Shown: piece after piece, positions 46,898 to 56,500 of the stretch
How the letters are laid out: every line of letters starts with the position of its first letter
Position numbering within the stretch: position 1 is the first letter of the stretch
Source of the DNA: Lineus longissimus
Taxonomy: Eukaryota > Nemertea > Pilidiophora > Heteronemertea > Lineidae
Direction: 5' to 3'
Assembly (NCBI RefSeq): GCF_910592395.1
Contig: NC_088326.1
Location: 11,783,001-11,847,000, forward strand
DNA: 64,000 nucleotides
The notes under the pieces: model-generated
Told to the model about the DNA's origin: nothing
What the model saw: the letters and a program-made list of their open reading frames with translations, nothing else
Database searches by the model: none
Program-made: the position numbers and the translations under genes

Positions 46898-47392
46898 AGG
46901 GAACTGGAACCGTCGAGCGATTTAGTCAACTTTTCGACTTTCACCGCCCGAGAAAGTCAAACTTCCAACTTCCTGTTCGAGTTCAGATTTGTAGCTCCGC
47001 CCCCAGTGCCCGAGCATGCGCAATTCAATTTGTTATTATTGAGAATCATGTCGAAAGTTCGCGTAATGGGGCGACCAAAAAGGTCTCAAAAGCCGATCAG
47101 CGGCTATGGATTTCGCGTGAGACGCTGGCAATATGGAAAGTAATACGGAAGGAGTTGAATTTGAAGACAAATGATGAAGTTGCCCAACATTTGGCCGACT
47201 TGTACTCCGAGAAAACAGCCGTGAGTCATGCGATCTTTCATTCATGAGTTTTCGTAGTAAATTACACAGTAGTGACATCACTCAATGATTGACAGCTAGG
47301 CGCCATGTTGCATTCATGCCTCGTTCTGATCACCCGATACGCGGGAAATGAAAACGAGGTCATACGAACTGGCTGGGCAGTGTCAGTTCCCT
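46898..47392 (+). mobile_element. piggyBac-like 495-bp element carrying an exon-like ORF
   Basis: Inverted ends AGGGAACTG and CAGTTCCCT lie directly inside TTAA duplications (46894-46897, 47393-47396), the piggyBac signature. Inside, one + strand frame is open from about 47020 to 47220. It codes RLWISRETLAIWKVIRKELN, then LKTNDEVAQHLADLYSEK, and ends at a consensus donor GTGAGT at 47221. It looks like a domain-bearing exon, either from the parental transposon or captured. No in-frame ATG is present. Confidence 0.7.
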
Positions 47393-47569
47393 TTAAGGGG
47401 TTGACCATAATTTTGGCAAGAACTTGAAATTATACATGTAAATCAATGAGAACTCTTCCCAACAAAGTGAATGCTAATTTCAAGGCTGGGAGTATGTTCT
47501 TAGTTTTTCAGAGAACAGCCTCCTAGGTTTTGAAGTGTTAGAATTGAGCTTGGCGGAAGCACCCTCATT

Positions 47570-47760
47570 TGTGACCCACCACGGCAAAATAAGTTGCATG
47601 TCGCACAGAAGATGAGCCTAAAATGACACCTGGACATAATAGAAGAAATTGATATACTCAGATTTCACAAAAGGCAGACAATAGTGAAATGAACAACCAG
47701 TCCGTCTCAACATGTCAAGCTCGGAGCGACATGCGACTCTTTTTGCCATGGGGGGTCACA
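47570..47760. mobile_element. MITE family B copy 4 (reverse orientation)
   Basis: GTGACCCACCACGGCAAAAT at the left to TTTTGCCATGGGGGGTCACA at the right, with AAGCTCGGAGCGACATGC inside. Confidence 0.85.
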
Positions 47761-48409
47761 TTTGTTTTCAATGTCAAACAATGTCAAACAATGTTGGATA
47801 CATTCAAAGAACTTTATTTGACGGCTGGTTTTATGACGAGGTTTACACCCTTGAGGCTATAAAGCTCACGATGTTACCTCACCTCTGGAGAGTGTGGCCC
47901 GGTTTTGGCCTACTTTGGATGTCAGGATAAGTTTTGCGATGGTCCGACATTTGATCGAACACTTGCATCACAAAATGTGAAAGTGCCCAGCCCTGAAACG
48001 ACCGGCGTGACCACCCATATTACACTGGGTCTCTCTCGTCCATTAGTTGGACATATGCTAATCAACTAACTGTTTCAACTAATTAACTTAAATGGCGGCT
48101 AATTAATTTAAAAGGGGGAACAGAACGTGGTTTGTTTCGTAATGGTTTATGGCAGAGGGGCATTGCATGTCATAGTAGTGTACTGTTTGGTTGGTTAGGG
48201 TAGTATTACCAGGAGGTGTATCTCGTAAATTATCTAGAAAGTTTGTATCTAGAAGATTTGTATCATGAGTTTTAACACACACCTACACGTGTATGCAAAA
48301 AGGTAAATCACGTGCCCTTGAGTAGGCGGAAGACACCCAATGTGTGAAGCTGCATGAAGGCGTTATCAATTGCCTGTGAAAATGCTGTGCACGTCTGAAA
48401 GGTCCTTCA

Positions 48410-48742
48410 CTTTCAGACAAGTTGCATAATAAAAAAAAGTTAGAAGAAAACTTGGCAGCTATGCAATAAAAATAATGGAGAATTTCACAGATGGCATGGA
48501 GTAAATTGGGTTAAGTATTCATTATTTAAACCAGAATAAAAACCACCTTCACTTATCAAATGTTACATTTCCCAAAGTTTCTAGATTATGCGTTTAACGG
48601 AAGGTTTTTTTAATCCAGATTTAAGTAATGAATCGTTAAACACGATTATTCTTTTCATGCCATCTGTGAAATTCTCCATCGTTTTATTGCATAGTGGCCT
48701 TGAATTCTTCCAACTGTTATAATTATGTAACTTGTCTCAAAG
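48410..48742. mobile_element. MITE family L with ~85-bp inverted ends
   Basis: TGGAGAATTTCACAGATGGC near 48476 is mirrored by GCCATCTGTGAAATTCTCCA near 48660. Homology extends outward through TATGCAATAAAA to the AGACAAGTTRCATAAT ends. Confidence 0.8.
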
Positions 48743-48774
48743 TTAGGAAGTTTTTAAAATTCGATACACATCTT

Positions 48775-49080
48775 GGTTTGAACTTTGGCAAAATTGACTT
48801 TAATCTCTGACAACAGTTTACTTAAACTTTGACAAAATTAGCTTTTACGCTCTGAGAACTGATCTTTTGAACTTTGACAGCATTTTTCATTTGAACTTCA
48901 ACAAAATTGACTTTAATCTCTGACAACAGTTTTCTTAAACTTTGACAAAATTAGCTTTTACGCTCTGAGAACTGATCTTTTGAACTTTGACAGCATTTTT
49001 CATTTGAACTTCGACAAAATTGATATAAGCTCTGTGAGAACTAGTGATTTGAACTTTGACAAAATTGATAACTCACAAAG
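48775..49080. repeat. ~120-bp tandem duplication with AACTTTGACAAAATT subrepeats
   Basis: CTTTGACAAAATTAGCTTTT and CGCTCTGAGAACTGATCTTT recur 121 bp apart. Shorter copies continue to 49070. Confidence 0.85.
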
Positions 49081-50944
49081 AACTGATAACTGTTGCATAA
49101 TTATACAAGTGCCAGTACTCAATACTTGCTGATAAATTTCTGAATAAAACGCCCACAGATGAAAAAGATGCTCCCGAACTGATAGATGGTTCCCTCCAAC
49201 CTCATAAATATGCAAATATTGGTGTCATCTCCCGTGACATATCAGGCCATTTCACTCAAGACATAGGGGCCTACTTACTCCCTCGGAAACATGGGTGAAG
49301 ACGAGTCATGTTCAAGAAGATGCGTCATATTTTACTGTAGTTTCATATTTACTGTATAGATGGCTATACCGGTACTCAAACCTGTTCATTTTTGACCCCA
49401 CCCAACTTTTTAATAATTTTTGGTTCTGGTAAATGATAGAGCTAGAAGTGCATAGAAAAGTTCTTTAACTTGTAGCTAGGTGGCGCCAGACTGCCGTAAA
49501 TCAATACATCCTCGCCATGCATGTTGAGAATTAGTTAGGTGAGCTGGCTGACTTTGCGTGGGAAATTGAAATAATGACATTTAGATTTAGTACCTATTTA
49601 CACAGTTGGAAAATTCAAATTCAATTACAAATTTCAAATTCTTAACGTACGGCAACCTTAAAAAGTAACGATACATTTGTTGGTCCTTTACAAAGGCAGC
49701 AAGCTGTCACTTTCTTGCATGATGACCTCTTTAGGCGTGGCAGTGAACTAAAGCAGTTCTTTCATTATGAGAAAAATGGGTATTATGTGCTAATGTAAAT
49801 ATTAATTGTGACATGGAACTGGCTATTCAAACAGCCACGGTGCATGGGGCCATTGTTTCCGGTCTTATTCGCACCGTCAGAAACACCGTTACGGTGAAAG
49901 GTACCGTACCGTGATGGTGCGAATAATACAGAGTGAATAAATAGATCGCACCGTGGTGACATGGGTGATGGTGGGTAAGGAAAGTAGGCCTAATTCATGA
50001 TTGAGGTGGTGTTTGTTTGTGACGAGTGTTGGAAGTGCCTTTACTCCTGGCTCCGGGTGTGGGTAGGGTCCTTGTCTTCCAGCCAGGCCAGCCAGGCCAG
50101 CCGGCCCTGTCACGGTACGAATAGCCACGGCCTTGTGACATCCTTCACAATAGCCAGCTGTCGGTTTCTCTCGATAACGACACTTCAAGTCTTAAAGGCA
50201 TACTGTTCTTTCAAAATTTGAAATTTGAAAAAGATCTGAGATTTTTCAGTTACATGTAAGTAAATTGAATAGAACTTTTAACATTGCTTTAGTGCACACA
50301 TATACAGATACAAAAGAACCGCCCTAAGTGGAAAGCTCTTGATGAAGAATGCTCTCTCTATTAAGCCCAGGGTCCAAGTGATGACTCATCCTGGTAGCTT
50401 CTAGTGCATGGTACTATAATGCATGACATGTACTATGAGAACCTCACACTGTGGTGCTCAAGCTAGAGCAAATGATACAGTGATCTGTTAACCTCAATAT
50501 TTCATACTCCAGGTGGGTTTACAAATGATATTTTTGCAAGAATTTCCCCAGTTGATCTGGTTACTGTTGTATAGTAATAAAACACTGATGACAAATCAAA
50601 ATATTGATCATGTTTTCCTTATAGAGAGGTGTCCACTGAGAGAGGTTCCATTGTACTAAATAAGAGATATCATACCAAATGTGGCTAATGTAGCAATGTT
50701 TACCAATTTAGCAGCAAATAATGCGCCAATTAGCGAGGTGCAATTTGCCTCTCACATATTGTTTCATGTAGTTCATACAATGCATCTTCCATAGCTCGAT
50801 GTTCTGCATATGGATAGTGATGAAAGAATAGGGCCTACTACAAAATATGGATTGAAATTTTTGAAAATTGGATAAAGTTTGTGCCGATTTTTGTCATTTT
50901 TGCCGATTTGCATCTTTTGGAAAATACACTCACTTTAATTCTTG
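49081..50944. other. No gene recognised; minor repeats only
   Basis: Includes an imperfect palindrome at about 49866-49930 (TTATTCGCACCGTC / GATGGTGCGAATAA), a family G scrap near 49610-49665 and degenerate family A scraps at 50308-50362 and 50620-50656. ORFs are short. Confidence 0.4.
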
Positions 50945-50951
50945 CTTTATC

Positions 50952-50987
50952 ATGGGGGTTGGGGGGGGGGAGGGGGGGGGGGGTTTA
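50952..50987. repeat. Poly-G tract
   Basis: A G-rich run of over 30 bp interrupted by TT and A, capable in principle of forming G-quadruplex. Confidence 0.8.
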
Positions 50988-51687
50988 AAGGGTGTTGGAC
51001 CCCAAATGGCTTTTAATGTCATTATCGTTAATAAATCGTGTAGGCCTGCTTTTGTGCTCCTGGACATTTATAATTTTGGTTCGCACCCACTAAAGCAATA
51101 ATCATCACATTTTCGCTGTGATAAAATTCTCTTGTTTGCCAGAAGTGATATCAAGTTCACTGCACTTTTGCTCTTTTTCATCAATAAACTCTGAAGGGAG
51201 CATTGAAGGTTAACCATAGGCCCTTCCATTTTCGCGAGGACTTGAAATCCTAAAGCAAAAATTAAATGCATGCCAATTCAAAACATGGAAGGCAGTTCTC
51301 TAAAAAACACGAACAAACTTAAAGTGGTATTCACTTCAAATTCATATTGAAGAAGTTCTAAATGCTTTAGGATTTCAAGTCTTGACGCAAGGGCCCAAAG
51401 CCCCGCGTAGCGGCAAAAAAGCGAAGCTGGCGAAACATTTATAACGGGTCACCGTCACTTATTATTGGACTTATAGCGCATTTAAGCTGACCACTGCTGA
51501 CCATGACAGGCGTGCATTGGACTGGTACAGGTTGGAACTGAACATTGAATATGCTGGTGGTGACGCTTTCTGATGAGAAGTTGGTCGTGACTGATGCAGT
51601 ATCCTTGGACTTGTCCACAGCATCGTTCAATCATTGCTCTCTGAGCTGCCTTGATTCTGTACTTACCCAAATACTGAGACCAAATGC

Positions 51688-51751
51688 CTGTTGACTGTGC
51701 TTTAAGAGAGACTGGCGCCATGCCTAGTCTCTCTTAAAGCACAGTCAACAG
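51688..51751. repeat. 64-bp hairpin with perfect 26-bp arms
   Basis: The arms at 51688-51713 and 51726-51751 are exactly complementary around a 12-nt loop (GGCGCCATGCCT). Pre-miRNA-like in size, but perfect pairing also fits a very small MITE. Confidence 0.85.
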
Positions 51752-52176
51752 ACACCAACCCCCTCAGACTCAGAAACCACAAACGCCCAACCCTTCCTGC
51801 TACCTTAATACTTCTGGGTCAAAATGATGGTGCATATGGTCACACCCTTAACACATCTTTCATGTCCCAGGCCTATGACTGCTTCACACCGTGTACTCCT
51901 AACAGCTGGCCAAATATCAAAATAAATGAAAGCCTATATAATCAGATCTGAATCGTTACGAAGTGTTCAATGAATATAATTGTAACATTATTTGCCCATG
52001 AGCCAGTAGTTCATCTAGATATTGCATTTCACGGGCTTTCGTAGGCCTTTAAATGTGATGGACCACTCTTTGATGGAATATCGTCGTTCACTGGTGATTC
52101 AATGGCTTCATTGGTATCATTTTTGACTCAAGGTGGCACAAGCGTGTGTTGAGTTGTGACGAAACTAAATATCGTA

Positions 52177-52620
52177 TCACGCTGCACCTGCTTTGCTAGG
52201 CCTTTGGGTAGTGAAGGACACGTAAATGGATCATATGAGTTCTGTCGCAGGGCATGTGTGAATTCTGAACGGGATATTTTGAGAGAAGAGGTCGACTTTA
52301 TGTTGTGGTTTTCAAAGTACACGTCATCTTGCCCCGGCTTTGCTAGGCCTTGGGATTCCTAACGGATATTTTGAGTCAGGACAGTGATTTGAAATTGTGG
52401 TTTAAAAAGCGTGCATCATCTTGCACCAGCTTTGCTAGGCCTTCGGTGGGAAAGGAGCTCTTGACCGGATCATACTAGTTCAGTTGAAGGGCATAAGGTG
52501 ATTTTTTAGTGAGAATTTGACTTTGAAGTTGTAATTCTAAAAGTGCAGCAGGATTATCTAGGCCTAGAAGTGGTAAGGGAGCTTTTGAAAAGGCTTATTT
52601 GGTTCAGCTTTAACCCCATC
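52177..52620. repeat. Diverged ~130-150 bp tandem repeats
   Basis: CTTTGCTAGGCCTT occurs at about 52191, 52338 and 52430, with GTGGTTTTCAAAGTAC/GTGGTTTAAAAAGCGT and GGATCATA segments in the same order. Confidence 0.75.
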
Positions 52621-53019
52621 CTGATGAATGTCATATTCAGGAGCTGACACAAGTGTCTTTTTTTGCCCATAACTTGCTTAATATCGGTCGTATTGACTCG
52701 AGAACAAGTGCAGGGTTTCCAAATCCGGCTAAATCCGGCTCAATCTGGACAATTTTTTCAAACGTTCGTTCAAATGCTTGCAAACACTTCACGGTTAACA
52801 GTAATCTGAACATTCTCTGCAAGAACACATTTCAATTCTAAATCAAACAAGTTTTCACTCTTACCATAAATCAGTGGAAACCATCTGTGGGCCATTAAAT
52901 TATTTGTTTTAATGAAAAAGCCACACTTCCACTTCAGTCTGGGACCTGTTTATTCAAGAATAACTCGGGCTTCTGAAATTTCCCCCATATGCTTCCACTT
53001 TAGTTCTCCAAACCATTTT

Positions 53020-53410
53020 AACATCTGCAGGATAGAATCCAAAAGGATATATACCATTTTCACTGAGTTGAACAGCTGCAGGACAGAATCAAAGAGAATA
53101 TCTTTCTCATTGAGTACAACATCTGCAGGACAGAATCAAGTTACCATTCTCATTGAGTTCGCCATCTGCAGGACAGAATCAAAGAGAATATCTTTCTCAT
53201 TGAGTACAACATCTGCAGGACAGAATCAAGTTACCATTCTCATTGAGTACAACATCTGCAGGACAGAATCAAAGAGAATATCTTTCTCATTGAGTACAAC
53301 ATCTGCAGGACAGAATCAAGTAACCATTCTATTGAGTTCGACATCTGCAGGACAGAATCAAAGAGAATATCTTTCTCATTGAGTTCAACATCTGCAGGAC
53401 AGAATCAAGT
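53020..53410. repeat. Alternating 47/42-bp minisatellite just upstream of exon 1b
   Basis: Two related units alternate: ACATCTGCAGGACAGAATCA followed by AAGAGAATATCTTTCTCATT (47 bp) or by AGTTACCATTCTCATT (42 bp). The array ends about 95 bp before the ATG of exon 1b. Confidence 0.88.
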
Positions 53411-53503
53411 ACCCGATGGGTAAAACATTCAGATTTCTTACCGAGAAAGACGGGTCCATTCTTTGGATGAATAAGTGATGCAACTCTCGTTTTCGCCGGC
53501 GAA

Positions 53504-53598
53504 ATGTTTAAAGCGACACCTATTGGTGAGGTTCTGCTTCAGATGGGGAATACGCCGGCACATAAGTACGATCCCCTGGTACAGAACCCACTAGTTGG
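53504..53598 (+). CDS. Zinc transporter exon 1b (proximal first coding exon)
   Basis: ATG with A at -3, then [20 protein letters not shown] and [11 protein letters not shown], ending phase 2 at donor GTAAGA. YDPL fits the YxxΦ sorting motif. It lies only 217 bp before exon 2, making it the most economical start. Confidence 0.65.
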
Positions 53599-56500
53599 GT
53601 AAGATTTTTACATCCTTTTTTCCCTTTTTCAGGTATCATGAATTCCGGCCTCTCACGGGCAGAGGGGCGTAAGCTTTCTGACATTTGATTATGTCATCAA
53701 CTCAATTACACATGAAAGCAATCCAACCTTGATTTTGGTTTCAGTAAACTGTTCCGAGTGCTATACTTCTGAAATTTACCTAAAATAATATACGTGGTCA
53801 TTTTGTATTTTTCAGGACTGATTACCGCAGTATCGGATCCCCCAACTCAAGCGACGAGGATGACGAAACAGGTAACCTGGTGCCTAGGCACTGTTAACAG
53901 TGTGCTAGTTTTAAACGTGCATGTATTTGATTAATGGGTGTGAGGCTTGTTCTCAATAAAATGTACTGATTGTCTATTCTGCCACAGAATAGCCATTTTT
54001 GTCACTGTGATTAGCAATATTTATCACTGTAGTGTTGGACAATACAAAGAGAGAACTCGCTTGTAATAGTGACATACAATGAAATCAAATCAGTTTAAAT
54101 ATGTGACTCGCTCTACCAAAACTATACAGGCGCTTAATTGTCGCATCTGAACTTGACAGGTTGATACGGACTTGTTGTTCATTTCCCTATTGTAGACCTT
54201 TTGTGAAATGTGACCAAATCAGTTTGTAATAGATTTCACAAAAGGTCTACAATAGGGAAATGAACAACAAGTCTGTATCAGCCTGTCGAGTTCAGATGCG
54301 ACAAGCGCCTAGTTTTGGTAGAGCGAGTCACATATGTATCACATGTCAGGACCAGTTTTTATCGTGGGCACCTGCAGTGATGTGTGACGTGCACTGCACA
54401 TCACCTGCACTTCATGGGAACATCAGCATGACGTACTATATGCATGTCACCTGCAACAGAAGGGTTGAGATTGTAAAACAAACTTTCGTTCTCGACTTTC
54501 TGGGAAAGAACCTGTTTGGGTCTTTCAGGAGATACTTTTTTCAGTGGAGGGCTTATCCCCCTTGGTCCCCACTGGAGGAAAACTCTAAACAGCTTAGGAT
54601 TTTCTTCAAGTGCCCTGCAATTCACCCAAGCAGAAGATGTATATCTGTGTACTGTTTGTGTCATACGCATGTGTCTCCCCCTATAGGTTTAATCACTTCC
54701 ATTACCAATTCCGGCTCTCACTGCCACGTAAAAAGAAAGGGTAATATCATCAACAGATCTGCCCAGAAACAGCTCATGTTGGCGAGTTTGTTATGTGTAA
54801 TTTTCATGATCGGAGAGGGAGTGGGTAAGTGGGTTTGGGCCATAGACCAAGAGGTTTCGGTCTAGTGCGTTAGGCGCTACCCATTCCTTCCCATGTAAAC
54901 AAAGAATCCATTCAATGAATTCCTGATGCTTTTTTGTGGGACTTCCCAATTATCCATTGTAAACAGTACCCCTGAAACCCTCTCCCTCTACCCCCGATCC
55001 TACACCGTTTGACGACACCAGGAGCGGTCCTTGTATATTGGACCTGGAACCACTCTTACCACTGTATATTGCCGCTTTAACCCTTTCCCACCTTCCCTCC
55101 CTCACCAGGTAATCACTGCCATCGGAGGGAGAAGAGCACAGAGGTGGACAACAAGGCCCGCAACAAACTCATCATCGCAAGCATACTTTGCCTCATTTTC
55201 ATGTGTGGCGAGGCTGTGGGTAAGATACAGTACTGGTCAAAATAACATCTCTTGACACATGCAGCGTACTTGAGATGGAGTAATATTCGCAGCTGCAAAT
55301 TCTTTTGTATTCGTCCAAATCTTAATTTGTCTGGACTAATGCAAGAGAGGAGTTGCGAGAAAGTAGTGCTGCGCAAAACAAGGGTTGTTACTTTTGAGGA
55401 GCTTGCAACAAACTCATCATGCCAAGTGTGTTTTGCCACGTCTGGCCAAGCTCTTAGTATGGAACAGTATTCATCAAAAGTAACATCTCGCATTGTGAGA
55501 AACGTGTGTTGTAAATATGTACAGGAGAACTGATTAATAAGAATTCTATTTTTGATACTGATTTTGTGAGAAAATAAAATCTGTTTCCAAGACCCATGTA
55601 AACAGACAGTATGCGTGTTAACACTGGGACAAGGTTGGACAATGTCTGTACAAATATGGTTTCATCTAAGAGATAAAAGTGTAAGTTTAAAGGCACAGTA
55701 CTCGTGTGCCTGCTTCATCAACACCATACTGTCCCACAACTAATTTTAATGTATAATTTCACGTGACGGATGTGCAGTTGTATATAAGCACTGACACATA
55801 TACTGTAGGCCAGGCGGGGTTGTGGCAATGTTTTGAGTGAACAAACATAGTCGTCACCATTGTAACTCGCTGAAATCAAATCCTCTAAATAAATCAGAAA
55901 GTCATCAAATCATTAAATATTCTTTCTGTTTGGTTATTCATATTCCTTTTGTTTCCCTCCACCAGGTGGAGCCTTGGCCAGAAGTTTAGCTGTGGTGACG
56001 GATGCTGCCCATCTCCTCACCGACTTCGCCAGTTTCATGATCAGTTTATTAGCCATATATCTCGCGTCGCGCCCAGCCACCAAGAAGATGAGTTTCGGCT
56101 GGTACAGAGCAGGTAAGATATTTACAAAATGGCCGCCAGGCAGCCATTTTGAATTGGGGAAGTTTTGCCACTTTCATGGCTAATTTGTTAGCCATATATC
56201 TCGCATCATGACCGGCCAGTAAGATTAGTTTTGGCTTGTACAGTGCAAGTAAATGTTTTCAAAATGGCCCCCAGGTAACCATCTTCAAAGTGATATATAA
56301 AAAACCTTCTGAATTAGGGTATTTCATGATGAAAGTTTAAAGTTTCTAACTTCATATCAGAGGTTGCAGGCCTCCTTGTTTAGCCTAAGCTATAGTGATG
56401 CACTGAATGGAGGATATTTACAATATAGATGTCTGTGTCTCCTGCAGAAATGGTTTAAGTCTATGGAGAAAGAAATTCTGTATATGAAAATGTACTCAGG

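Noticed and set aside
52912-53382. 156-codon ORF with repeated ICRTESKRISFSLST
   Set aside because: It is translated from the 47/42-bp minisatellite.
54260-54865. 201-codon ORF
   Set aside because: It reads a foldback MITE and intron into exon 3a. Only its last part is coding, and the splice sites fix the exon at 54687-54824.
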